Below are positions 1-7,603 of a stretch of DNA of 16,407 bases, piece after piece. The first letter of the stretch is position 1. Every line of letters starts with the position of its first letter. Below the pieces are notes generated by a model. That model made no database searches and was not told where the DNA came from. It saw only the letters and a list, made by a program, of their open reading frames with translations. A program made the translations under genes and the position numbers. Origin of the DNA: Selenomonadaceae bacterium (GTDB lineage Bacteria; Bacillota; Negativicutes; Selenomonadales; Selenomonadaceae); the NCBI GenBank assembly GCA_016286075.1, contig JAEERZ010000019.1, forward strand, positions 1 to 16,407. Reading direction: 5' to 3'.

Positions 1-39
1 TCCAATTCGTTTTGATGAGGCAATCATAACAGAAACATT

Positions 40-663
40 TTACCGTACATTGGATAAAATTGCGGAGTTTGCAAATTGGTTCGGGGATATGCCCACCTGC
101 TTTTTAAATACCCGGTCCAGATGGCTTTGGTCGCAAAATCCGACCATGTGGGCTACGTCGACGACTTTGTAGCCTTGCCGCAGGAGCTCCTGCGCTTTCC
201 GCACGCGGCACTGCATCTGGAACTGATGCGGCGTGAGCCCGTTTTCTGCGGCAAACTTGCGAATCATATGGTAGGAACTGATATTCACCTTTTCCGACAT
301 CGTCGCAACGCTGATTTCCATCGCCGGATTTCCGATAATTTCCTTTTTTATAATATCCAGCTCCTTGGAAACGTCGTCGCGCCTCGGAATGCAGGTGGTA
401 ATCATGGAATAGAAATCGGAAGCGGGCTGGATGGAGTGGCGGACGTCCGGGAACACCGAGAAATATTCCCCCGCGTTGCATGTGAACCGTTCGTCTTCAA
501 TACGGATAGAAACACTCCCTTCCGTGACGATGCCCAGCACATAATGCCCCGTATGCGTATGCGGCGGATAAGAGAACTGTGCGCGTTCAAGGCTCACAAT
601 TTCTATGCCTGTCGATTTGTCCTCGATAAAATCGAGCTTTCCCGTCTCGGGTTTTGCTTTCAT
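40..663 (-). CDS. AraC-family transcriptional regulator
   Basis: A 207-residue one-component DNA-binding regulator. The N-terminal ~95 residues look like the cupin-type effector domain (PPHTHTGHYVLGIVTEGSVS, then a GEYFSVFPDVRHSI stretch). The C-terminal ~100 residues hold the two helix-turn-helix units of AraC/XylS proteins: first around ISVATMSEKVNISSYHMIRK, second in VVDVAHMVGFCDQSHLDRVF, ending in the usual GISPNQF. It is shorter than classical AraC proteins (about 270-300 residues) because the sensor domain is compact. Start is the ATG at 663, with a GAGG-containing site 9 nt upstream. It is divergent from the PEP/pyruvate-binding gene at 873 across a 209 bp gap, so that gene is a natural candidate target, but no operator is evident. 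The ligand is unknown. Family assignment is secure; target and effector are inference. Confidence 0.9.
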   Translation of the reverse strand: MKAKPETGKLDFIEDKSTGIEIVSLERAQFSYPPHTHTGHYVLGIVTEGSVSIRIEDERFTCNAGEYFSVFPDVRHSIQPASDFYSMITTCIPRRDDVSKELDIIKKEIIGNPAMEISVATMSEKVNISSYHMIRKFAAENGLTPHQFQMQCRVRKAQELLRQGYKVVDVAHMVGFCDQSHLDRVFKKQVGISPNQFANSAILSNVR

Positions 664-710
664 GTCCGCCGTCCTCTTTCTTCGATCGCGCTGCTTTTCG
701 TTTCCTAAAT

Positions 711-719
711 ATTATATCA
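711..719 (-). promoter_or_regulatory. Extended -10 promoter for the AraC-type gene
   Basis: On the minus strand this reads TGATATAAT, a perfect TATAAT with the TGn extension, about 50 nt before the ATG at 663. No good -35 is visible at 17 nt. The same TGTGATATAAT string recurs upstream of the YaiI gene (11097-11105). Confidence 0.6.
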
Positions 720-769
720 CACGACGAATAATTTTAACTCCAGAGCCCTTTGCGGCAAAGCGATTTTTA

Positions 770-798
770 TTGACAGTTTCTTGTTTCAGGTGTATTCT
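770..798 (+). promoter_or_regulatory. Sigma-A-type promoter of the PEP/pyruvate-binding gene
   Basis: TTGACA at 770-775 and TATTCT at 793-798 with exactly 17 nt between them. Transcription should start near 804-806, that is, at the foot of the hairpin at 810-848. The same TTGACA-17-TATTCT combination drives the cupin gene at 15759-15787. Confidence 0.75.
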
Positions 799-809
799 GA
801 CCGTAAGAC

Positions 810-848
810 AACGGCGTCAGGAATGATTTCCTGCGCCGTTTTTCTTTT
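810..848 (+). terminator. Terminator-like hairpin in the mRNA leader
   Basis: AACGGCG (810-816) pairs with CGCCGTT (834-840), and CAGGAA (818-823) with TTCCTG (828-833), giving 13 bp with one bulged T and a TGAT loop, followed by five Ts, a C and four more Ts. It lies between the promoter at 770-798 and the ribosome site at 860-865. No plus-strand gene ends here, since the neighbour on the left is transcribed the other way. It is therefore either a leader attenuator or a 5' stabilising hairpin. Confidence 0.7.
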
Positions 849-872
849 GGGATGAAGACGGGAGGCGTTGTT

Positions 873-3464
873 ATGGCTGCATTCGAGAAAGTGAACTCCG
901 GCATAGACAAAATGGATTCGGCGCTGGACTATATCCGCATGGGCGACAACGTGGTCTGGCAGGTCTCGTCTCTCGACGAATTCCGCGTTTTCGCCGGAGC
1001 ATTTGCCGCCCAGGCGGTCAAAGACCACAGGAATCTCATTTATATCCGTTTCGCCGGTCATGATCCCATCCTTGCGCCTATGCCCGGTCTCAAAATCGTA
1101 AACATGGAACTGTCTCATCTGTTTGAGACGTTCACGATCAATATTCACAATCTGATTGCCGACGAAGGAAAAGACGCCTTTTACGTTTTCGACTGCCTTT
1201 CCGAACTGGAGGAGGCATGGGCCACTGATTTGCTGATGGGCGATTTTTTCCATTTGACCTGCCCGTTCCTCTTCGAGCTCGATACGGTGGCGTACTTCCC
1301 GGTAATCCGCGGTCGCCACTCCTTTGACGCCATCGCGAAAATACGCGACACCACGCAGCTCTTTCTTGACGTCTATCCGAAAGCGGATGACGGGAACGAA
1401 CTCTTTGTCCGTCCCGTGAAGGTCTGGAACCGCTATTCGCAGACCATGTTCAACCCGCACAAATACGACCTGCGTACCGGGGAATTCTCCCCCGTTTCCG
1501 AAAGCGTCGAAATCAGCCGATTTTATCAAAGGATGAATCAGGCCGGAGCGGAAACGGCCGACCAGAATATGGACAGCTGGGAGCGTTTTTTCCGCCAGAC
1601 AAAACTCAAATACAAGAGCGGAGACGACGTCTCGGAAGAATGCAGCCGAATCTGCGATATCATGCTGACCCGCGACAAGAGGATGCGCGAGCTCATAAAA
1701 GAAAATTTCAACCCGCAGGATTATTTTGAAATCCATTCCCGTATGGTGGGCACGGGAATGATTGGGGGCAAAGCCTGCGGCATGCTCTTGGCCAGAAAAA
1801 TCGTGGAAAATAAGAGCCCCGATATTTTTGGCCGTATAGAACCCCACGATTCTTTCTATATCGGTTCCGACGTCTTTTATTCCTTTATCGTGGACAACGG
1901 ATTCTGGGATCTGAAAATCAGGCAGAAAACCGAGGAGGAATATTTTTCGCTGTCCGGGGAATTATCCGAGAAAATCATGAACGGGAAATTCTCGTCCACG
2001 ATGGAAGCCGAGTTTCGCAGAATCTTGGAATACTATGGCAGCGATCCAATCATCGTCCGGTCCAGTTCGATTTTAGAGGACGGCTTCGGAAACGCCTTCG
2101 CGGGAAAATATGACTCTGTCTTCTGCGGCGGAATCGGCACGCCCGAGGAACGTCTCGCCGCCTTCGAGCAGGCGATACGTATCGTCTACGCAAGCGCGGT
2201 CAGCACATCGGCGCTGGATTACAGAAAGCGGCGGGGACTTGAGAAAAACGACGAACAGATGGCGCTGCTCGTCCAGCGGGTTTCCGGCTCAAGATACGAC
2301 CATTTTTTCATGCCCAGCGCTGCGGGCGTCGGGTATTCCGTAAGCCCGTACCGGCTCGGCTCCGAGCGCTCGGAAGACGGAATGCTTCGCCTTGTGGCGG
2401 GGCTCGGCACAGCGGCGGTAGACAGGAGAACCGGTTCATATCCGCGTATCGTGTCTTTGGATAATCCGTCAAAGGTCATGCTGACTTCGTTTTCCGACAG
2501 ACATCGTTTCTCCCAACGGCTGATCGATGCCGTCAGCAGCAAGACCGGCAAGGAGGAGAGTTTCGATTCCGAAAACATCCGGGCTTCCCTTCCGGACTAC
2601 CTTGTAAAGACGCTGTTTTCCCACGACAGGGACGCCGAGCGGATGATGGAGGAGCGGGGGCAGCGGCGGCAGATCCTTTTCGTGTCCTGCGAGGAACTCG
2701 TGGAAAACGAGGCTATCATGGAGGATATGCGCGGCATATTGCGAATGCTCCAGTCGGCGTATAAGAATCCGGTGGATATCGAATACACGATCAACATTTC
2801 ACCGCACATGGAATATGTAATCGACATTCTCCAATGCCGTCCGCTTCAAACGGCAGGCGACGGTCAGCGCGTAACCATACCGGCAAAAGAGACTTTTGAA
2901 AAAGTCCTGATAGAGACAAAAGGCGTATCGATGGGATTCTCGCGGAGCTTTTCCATCGACGTGCTCGTTTATATCGACGCCGTCGCCTATTATGAAATGC
3001 CGTACAATGAAAAGTACGAGGTCAAATCGGCTTTGGCGGCCGTCAACTGGAAACTTCGCGGGCAAAACAAAAGAATGACGCTGGTGACGCCGGGCAGGAT
3101 CTGCACTTCTTCTCCCGAGCTTGGCGTCCCCTCGGCTTTTTCCGACATCAGCGAATTTGACGCCATCATTGAAGTGTCCGAATCGAGCGTCGGCTTCATG
3201 CCGGAGCTGAGCTACGGCAGCCACGTCTTCCAGGATTTGGTGGAGGCCAGCATCCTCTATTCCGCCATTTTCGAGGACGACACCACGCTTTCCTTTGAGT
3301 CGGACTCCTTCCGCTCCATGCCAAATTCACTGGAGAAATATTACGGCTCTGCTGAAAAACTGCAAAACGTTGTCTATGTGTACGAGGCCCCTCCCGATGA
3401 AATCATGCTGTACTACGATATGTCCTCCGAGCATCTCCTGATTGGAAAATCAGAGACGCCCTGA
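873..3464 (+). CDS. PEP/pyruvate-binding (PPDK_N, ATP-grasp) domain protein without phosphohistidine domain
   Basis: An 863-residue cytoplasmic protein. Residues ~285-660 match the nucleotide-binding half of PEP synthase/pyruvate phosphate dikinase: MIGGKACGML (around G298-K300), IIVRSSSILEDGFGNAFAGK with R396, and DIEYTI...DILQCRP (R656). The His-bearing swivelling domain motif and the C-terminal PEP/pyruvate barrel of the full enzymes are not seen. The last 200 residues contain SYGSHVFQDLVEASI, a motif I associate with stand-alone relatives of unknown function. The first ~280 residues hold FYVFDCLSELEEAW, which could be a Walker-B-like strand of a RecA/KaiC-like fold lacking a P-loop (inference). 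I chose the ATG at 873 over 852 because GGGAGG (860-865) lies 7 nt before it. The gene is single, with its own promoter, leader hairpin and terminator. The reaction is unknown; calling it PEP synthase would be an over-annotation. Confidence 0.85.
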   Translation: MAAFEKVNSGIDKMDSALDYIRMGDNVVWQVSSLDEFRVFAGAFAAQAVKDHRNLIYIRFAGHDPILAPMPGLKIVNMELSHLFETFTINIHNLIADEGKDAFYVFDCLSELEEAWATDLLMGDFFHLTCPFLFELDTVAYFPVIRGRHSFDAIAKIRDTTQLFLDVYPKADDGNELFVRPVKVWNRYSQTMFNPHKYDLRTGEFSPVSESVEISRFYQRMNQAGAETADQNMDSWERFFRQTKLKYKSGDDVSEECSRICDIMLTRDKRMRELIKENFNPQDYFEIHSRMVGTGMIGGKACGMLLARKIVENKSPDIFGRIEPHDSFYIGSDVFYSFIVDNGFWDLKIRQKTEEEYFSLSGELSEKIMNGKFSSTMEAEFRRILEYYGSDPIIVRSSSILEDGFGNAFAGKYDSVFCGGIGTPEERLAAFEQAIRIVYASAVSTSALDYRKRRGLEKNDEQMALLVQRVSGSRYDHFFMPSAAGVGYSVSPYRLGSERSEDGMLRLVAGLGTAAVDRRTGSYPRIVSLDNPSKVMLTSFSDRHRFSQRLIDAVSSKTGKEESFDSENIRASLPDYLVKTLFSHDRDAERMMEERGQRRQILFVSCEELVENEAIMEDMRGILRMLQSAYKNPVDIEYTINISPHMEYVIDILQCRPLQTAGDGQRVTIPAKETFEKVLIETKGVSMGFSRSFSIDVLVYIDAVAYYEMPYNEKYEVKSALAAVNWKLRGQNKRMTLVTPGRICTSSPELGVPSAFSDISEFDAIIEVSESSVGFMPELSYGSHVFQDLVEASILYSAIFEDDTTLSFESDSFRSMPNSLEKYYGSAEKLQNVVYVYEAPPDEIMLYYDMSSEHLLIGKSETP

Positions 3465-3504
3465 TAAAGCACGCCCTTTCAAGCCGATTTTCCGCCTGAC
3501 GCAC

Positions 3505-3545
3505 AAAAAATGCGAGCATGACGCACAATGCTCGCATTTTTATTT
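3505..3545. terminator. Bidirectional intrinsic terminator
   Basis: A-run plus TGCGAGCA (3511-3518) pairs with TGCTCGCA (3529-3536) plus T-run, loop TGACGCACAA. It sits between the convergent PEP/pyruvate-binding gene (+, ends 3464) and the porin gene (-, ends 3636) and has U-tracts in both directions. The loop sequence TGACGCACAA also occurs at 3497-3506, just before the stem. Confidence 0.9.
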
Positions 3546-3635
3546 TGCAGAAACAAGAGAACGTTCCTAAATAATATCTTCCAATCAGCGCGACTGACAT
3601 CATATCCGCACGCTGTTGAAAAGCAATCTTCGGAA

Positions 3636-4994
3636 TCAGAAAAGGAAATTCAGCTCCCCGAAGAAGGTGGAAGCATCCACATCCTTATCTCCCTGCGCGA
3701 TACCCATGGTCTTGCCGTCAAAGTACATCAAAGACCCGACCACGTTCCTGGCAAAAGCGTAATCGACGCCAATCTCACGGCCCTTTTGACCGAGGCCCAA
3801 CGCCGTATCGGTGGGAGCCCATGCGGCAAAGCGGCCCAACATGCGAAGCCGGAACCAAATGCCGTAAGAACCGGGCTTTTGAGGATCCACGCCCTTGTAG
3901 TTGATTTGGAAGGTCCAAGCCCGCCGCTGTCCTTTCTTTGCGAGATTCCCGGTGCCGCTATTCACACGGTCGGGGGCAGTGTTCCAATCGATGGCAAAAT
4001 CCGCGGATAGGTTCTTGCTGAATTTATATCCTACCCCTACGCTCCAAATGTTGGCTGCATCCTTATTATAAAGGAAGTTCAGCACTTCCTCGTTTTTGAA
4101 ACGATGCCAGCCCACGCCCCAGGTCCATTTCGAGGCACGGTCATTGTAGATTTCCACGCCCTGATAGCTGGCGGTGTAATTCTCCGGCTCCGCGGCATTC
4201 CCCGGGAATCTTATCACCGGGAATCTTGCCATGCCGTTGGGATAGCGGTTGGTCCTGCCGGCGGTGAGGCCGACTTTAACCTCCTTGCCGAATACGATCT
4301 GCCCTCCGGCCAAACTGTCGTCGGCAATCATTCCGCTGTCCACTGCGGTGTAAAAGGGGATTTTTCCAAGCCTTATAGACGTATTGCCGTAACTCCCCTG
4401 CACCCATACGCGGTCCACGCAGAACTCAGGATCCGCGTCCATGGTGGCGGAAGCCGCTCCCCCTGCGGAGTTCTTTGCCGTGTTCATGTCGGTGTTGTAG
4501 TCCATCCGAGCCTTGGCAGTCCAGTTTTCGTTGATTTTCATTTCCGGCTCGAAACGCAGCGTCACATATTGGGACGTAATCCTGTCCATTCCGTCGGAGT
4601 GAACATTCTTATAACGGTAACGAACCTTGCCGCCCCATTTCACGTTGTCCACCTTTTTTTCCAGCGCGGACACCCGCACGCCGAGGCTGTTCAGCTCCTC
4701 GGCGAACTCCGCCGCCAGCTTGTCGATCAGCGCCTTATCGCCGCCGCCTTTCGCCATTGCCCGTGCGACCATCTGAGCCATTTCATATCGGGTGATTTCC
4801 TGTTCCCCGCGGTAAGTGCCGTCGCCGTATCCCTCTATGACGCCGTCGGCGGCCAGTTGAGACACTGCATCATACGCCCAGTGATCTCCGGGAACGTCCT
4901 CGAAAGGATTCGCCGAGACGGCGGATGGATTTGCAGCGCCGAAAACGACGGCGGCCAAAACCATGAATGAAATTTTATTCCTCATCTGCTTCAT
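3636..4994 (-). CDS. SLH-domain outer-membrane porin (Mep45/OmpM-like)
   Basis: A 452-residue outer-membrane channel. Residues 1-28 form a signal peptide (MKQMRNKISF... cleaved after AVSA). Residues ~29-82 are one SLH domain (FEDVPGDHWAYDAVSQLAAD, then EITRYEMAQMVARAM), which in Negativicutes binds the polyamine-modified peptidoglycan. Residues ~87-117 are a short coiled coil (KLAAEFAEELNSLGVRVSAL). The rest is a β-barrel with alternating aromatic strands, ending in ...FFGELNFLF with a C-terminal Phe as expected for Bam-dependent porins. Start is the ATG at 4994, with GGAG about 9 nt upstream; another Met at 4985 is possible. The nitroreductase gene ends 79 bp upstream on the same strand, so partial co-transcription is possible. 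A GATTGTC/GACAATC inverted repeat (5017-5023, 5064-5070) lies in that gap. The family assignment is strong; pore selectivity cannot be read. Confidence 0.93.
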   Translation of the reverse strand: MKQMRNKISFMVLAAVVFGAANPSAVSANPFEDVPGDHWAYDAVSQLAADGVIEGYGDGTYRGEQEITRYEMAQMVARAMAKGGGDKALIDKLAAEFAEELNSLGVRVSALEKKVDNVKWGGKVRYRYKNVHSDGMDRITSQYVTLRFEPEMKINENWTAKARMDYNTDMNTAKNSAGGAASATMDADPEFCVDRVWVQGSYGNTSIRLGKIPFYTAVDSGMIADDSLAGGQIVFGKEVKVGLTAGRTNRYPNGMARFPVIRFPGNAAEPENYTASYQGVEIYNDRASKWTWGVGWHRFKNEEVLNFLYNKDAANIWSVGVGYKFSKNLSADFAIDWNTAPDRVNSGTGNLAKKGQRRAWTFQINYKGVDPQKPGSYGIWFRLRMLGRFAAWAPTDTALGLGQKGREIGVDYAFARNVVGSLMYFDGKTMGIAQGDKDVDASTFFGELNFLF

Positions 4995-5073
4995 ACAATT
5001 CCACTCCAATATAATAGATTGTCAGAAATCACGAAGGCGCTTCCGCCCGTCTTTTTTCCGACAGACAATCCTT

Positions 5074-5763
5074 TTACGGCAGCACGCCCAAGGTTTGAGC
5101 GAGAAGGATCGTTTGCCCGTCCTGCAAATGGGCCGCCTCGCTGAACGCAGCATGATCGACGGAAGCGCGCACGCAAGTCCCGATTCCCTCGGCTGCGGCC
5201 ACCAGCGCTACGCTTTGCGCCATCGTTCCGGCGGCGATACTGTCGAAAAGCACCTGTTTCTCGCCGGAGGGACCACGACCGGCATTCTCCCAAGCAGCAG
5301 AATTTCCTACATAGACCAAGTTCAGCGGCGCCTCCCCCACGAAAGGCTGCCCCGTGGTTGTGGTCATGCGGAAATCTCCCTCGGCGATTGACTGCAAGGT
5401 ATGGGTTTGGGGCTGGTAAAGAAAAATCCCTTCGGCGGTCACGGCATAAACCTCCACGCTGTGAACACCCAAAGCGGCAGGATTGGTACGGCCGTCGGAG
5501 TCCGGACGATTGACGCCGTTTGCCGCCCATAAAATATGGGAAAGCTGCGAAGGAGTGAGCTCTTCCCCGGAAAAGCTGCGGCTCGTCTGCCGTTTCGCCA
5601 GTGCCTGCATAACGGACATGCCGGCTTCCATTTGCGGATTGGGCAATGAAATATCAGCAGCCTTCGCCACGCTCGGCGCTACGGGGGTGAAAAGCACACA
5701 GGATGCGACGCAAACGCTCGAAAGAGCAAATTTGATTCTTGAACGTACGGAATCAGACTTCAC
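5074..5763 (-). CDS. Exported SagB-type nitroreductase-family protein
   Basis: About 229 residues. The nitroreductase/SagB fold is shown by ALAKRQTSRSFSGEELTPSQ (FMN-phosphate-binding Arg/Ser region), LSHILWAANGVNRPDSDGRT, and the later IAAGTMAQSVALVAAAEGIG. Such proteins bind FMN and do two-electron redox chemistry; the substrate is unknown. Unusually, an N-terminal signal peptide is present: basic KSDSVRSRIKF, then a hydrophobic stretch ending at SVAKA-A. A VASC lipobox-like tetrapeptide lies inside it, but hydrophobic residues follow, so signal peptidase I processing is more likely. Start: the ATG at 5772 directly abuts GGAG and cannot use it, whereas the in-frame GTG at 5763 is 9 nt from the GGAG; I take the GTG. 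Stop is 79 bp before the porin start, same strand. Confidence 0.85.
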   Translation of the reverse strand: MKSDSVRSRIKFALSSVCVASCVLFTPVAPSVAKAADISLPNPQMEAGMSVMQALAKRQTSRSFSGEELTPSQLSHILWAANGVNRPDSDGRTNPAALGVHSVEVYAVTAEGIFLYQPQTHTLQSIAEGDFRMTTTTGQPFVGEAPLNLVYVGNSAAWENAGRGPSGEKQVLFDSIAAGTMAQSVALVAAAEGIGTCVRASVDHAAFSEAAHLQDGQTILLAQTLGVLP

Positions 5764-6089
5764 TACACTCATCTCCAGTTCTTACTATTAGTAATATTAC
5801 GCCACGGATTCCACAGACCGACTCGCGGGACACGCATCCGCATCCACAACGATTCGCGTTCGCAATCACCTCCACGGACTTAATAATTCGGCGCAGGCCC
5901 TGATATTCCTTCCTTTTCTTCCAAGAATAACGAGGAACCGTCTTCCTATTTCCGCTTCACATTTTCACTACCATAAATATACTGAAAAAGGGGGCATTTG
6001 TCATCCCCGTTTTGAGGAACAACTTCCGCAAAGTAATATGCGCTGAAATATGGTATAATATGAAGTAGTGTGAAAGGCAGGGTGATATC
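5764..6089. other. Divergent intergenic region with palindrome and promoter
   Basis: About 326 bp between the nitroreductase (-) and the vWA gene (+). Seen: a perfect palindrome GTAATATTAC (5791-5800) next to TATTAGTAATA, just ahead of the nitroreductase ribosome site, a possible operator or -10 region. Near the other end is an extended -10, TGGTATAAT (6051-6059), about 30 nt before the vWA ATG, with no convincing -35. A minus-strand open frame here lacks a usable start and was not called. Nothing else recognised. Confidence 0.5.
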
Positions 6090-6863
6090 ATGTTTCGTTT
6101 TTTGCTGACCATACTGTTCGCGCTGTTGACGGTAAGCGGGCCGTGTCTGGCCTCTTCGGCTGCCGAGCAGGAGAAACCTGCGCCGGAAAAACCCGCGCAG
6201 CATATCCTGTTGCCCCACGAACATAAAGAAAGCTGCGAACTGACCACGGCCGAACCGGTGCAGATTATCTGCATCCTGGATCGGTCGGGCTCCATGCAAA
6301 GACTCACAGGCGACGTCATCGGCGGATATAATTCCTTCCTGGCACAGCAGCGGAAGGAACCCGGCACGGCAGAAGTAACGACAGTGCTGTTTGATAACAA
6401 ATATGAAACAATCGCAACGGCCGTTGATTTACAGGAAGCGCCGGAACTGACCTCGAAAACGTATTACGCCCGCGGCACAACCGCTTTGCTGGACGCCATC
6501 GGCCGGACCATCATGGAAACAGTCGGCCGAATGGAAAAGAACGACATTTGCCCCTTGAAGCGGCGCGTCTTGTTCATGATCATGACCGACGGGCTGGAAA
6601 ACGCCAGCCATGAATATGACAAAGCCTCTGTAAAGGCCTTGATCGAAGCGACCACGAACGACTATCACTGGAATTACATCTTCATGGGCGCCAACATCGA
6701 CTCCGTCGCCGAGGCGGGCGCATTAGGCATCCGTGCCGACCACGCAATGGACTACGCCCATGACAGCGAAGGCGTCCAAGAGTCCTTCTCCCGCATGAAC
6801 GAAGCCGCGAAAGAAGCACGCGAAAGCGGGAACGTCGGTGAGAATTGGAAAACGGGGCAGTAA
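6090..6863 (+). CDS. Exported von Willebrand factor A domain protein
   Basis: 257 residues. Residues 1-~25 are a signal peptide (FRFLLTILFALLTVSGPCLA, then SSAAEQEKP). A short Pro/Glu/Lys linker follows. Residues ~56-250 are a vWA domain: VQIICILDRSGSMQ carries the metal-ion-dependent adhesion site DxSxS as D64-S66-S68; ARGTTALLDAIG supplies the MIDAS threonine (T130/T131); and MIMTDGLENAS supplies D167. All MIDAS ligands appear intact, so divalent-metal-dependent protein binding is likely. There is no C-terminal transmembrane helix, unlike BatA/BatB, so the protein is probably periplasmic or secreted. It is preceded by AGGCAGGGTG and an extended -10 and followed by a strong terminator, so it is a single-gene unit. 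The partner is unknown; the next gene is an unrelated lipoprotein. Confidence 0.87.
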   Translation: MFRFLLTILFALLTVSGPCLASSAAEQEKPAPEKPAQHILLPHEHKESCELTTAEPVQIICILDRSGSMQRLTGDVIGGYNSFLAQQRKEPGTAEVTTVLFDNKYETIATAVDLQEAPELTSKTYYARGTTALLDAIGRTIMETVGRMEKNDICPLKRRVLFMIMTDGLENASHEYDKASVKALIEATTNDYHWNYIFMGANIDSVAEAGALGIRADHAMDYAHDSEGVQESFSRMNEAAKEARESGNVGENWKTGQ

Positions 6864-6885
6864 GTTCTCTCCTATAAAGCCATCA

Positions 6886-6908
6886 GGCGGGGTTTTCCCC
6901 GCCTTTTT
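6886..6908 (+). terminator. Intrinsic terminator after the vWA gene
   Basis: GGCGGGG (6886-6892), TTTT loop, CCCCGCC (6897-6903), then five Ts. Perfect 7 bp GC stem starting 22 nt after the stop codon. Confidence 0.95.
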
Positions 6909-7055
6909 ATATAACGAAATGAGAAAGCAAAGCGGGACACTGAGCGATTTACAGATTTTATGGCATTTTAATCCTGCGCTCAGCATCTTCCAATTTCCCT
7001 TCGGTATGATACAGCCAAGAAGAATAGGTTGGTTCAAAAGACAGGAGGGATTAAC

Positions 7056-7526
7056 ATGTTCGCATGGAAGAATCGAAAGAAGCTTGCAGGAGCTGTCGCC
7101 CTTTTCGCAGTTTGCGGATTGCTTGCCGGCTGCGACGACGGCCATCACCGTCCGCCGCCCCATCATCCACCGGGTCCTCCGCACGAGGGTCATCGCGGCG
7201 GCCACTACAGACCTGATCATCACGGCCATCGCCCGCCTCCGCGGGGCGGCCATCACCGGAGATACGCTTCCTTGGAGGGCGCCTATTTAGCCTATGCGCT
7301 GAACGACGCAGTGATGCCGAAAGGAACCGAGATTTCACTGAACGTCGTTCAAGGAGAAGACGAATCCCTGCGTCTCGTCGATCCCACCGGGAAAAAGTAT
7401 CCCATCCAGTTCGACGCGGAAGCAGGCTCCGGCTACGTCGCAGGCGGCAGCCTCTCCCTGCGCGAGGACGGCAATTTCGTTTACAAAGACGCCGCCGGCG
7501 GCGTATGGCTCGTGGTGCGGCAATAG
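7056..7526 (+). CDS. His/Pro-rich lipoprotein
   Basis: 156 residues. N-terminus KNRKKL then a hydrophobic core ending in the lipobox LLAGC with Cys26 as the lipidation site; Asp27 and Asp28 follow, which in E. coli would favour inner-membrane retention, though the rule is not established for this group. Residues ~30-68 are a low-complexity His/Pro/Gly tract (HHRPPPHHPPGPPHEGHRGG and onward) with many His residues that could bind Ni, Zn or Cu. The remaining ~85 residues form a globular domain of no family I recognise, with alternating β-like segments (GTEISLNVVQGEDESLRLVD, GYVAGGSLSLREDGNFVYKD). Start chosen at ATG 7056, because AGGAGGG (7043-7049) lies 6 nt upstream; a TTG at 7029 is not needed. 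It is flanked by terminators on both sides, so it is transcribed alone. Confidence 0.85.
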   Translation: MFAWKNRKKLAGAVALFAVCGLLAGCDDGHHRPPPHHPPGPPHEGHRGGHYRPDHHGHRPPPRGGHHRRYASLEGAYLAYALNDAVMPKGTEISLNVVQGEDESLRLVDPTGKKYPIQFDAEAGSGYVAGGSLSLREDGNFVYKDAAGGVWLVVRQ

Positions 7527-7549
7527 AAAAAACAGCAAGCAATAAAATT

Positions 7550-7595
7550 GGCCGAAGCATATCAGAAGTTTGATATGCCTCGGCCTTTTCTTTTA
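7550..7595. terminator. Bidirectional intrinsic terminator
   Basis: GGCCGA-a-GCATATCA (7550-7564) pairs with TGATATGC-c-TCGGCC (7571-7585), loop GAAGTT, T-rich tail on the plus side and AATTTTATT on the minus side. It closes both the lipoprotein gene (+) and the kup gene (-, stop at 7604). Confidence 0.93.
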
Positions 7596-7603
7596 CTGCA
7601 TTA

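Noticed and set aside
786..1847. Long minus-strand open frame antisense to the PEP/pyruvate-binding gene
   Set aside because: It mirrors a well-supported gene with its own promoter and ribosome site, and its translation has no family resemblance.
4104..4970. Plus-strand open frame antisense to the porin
   Set aside because: The minus-strand porin has a signal peptide, SLH domain and C-terminal Phe; the antisense frame has none of these.
5790..5930. Cys-rich minus-strand frame upstream of the nitroreductase gene
   Set aside because: No ATG; the only GTG overlaps the GGAGG that would have to serve it.
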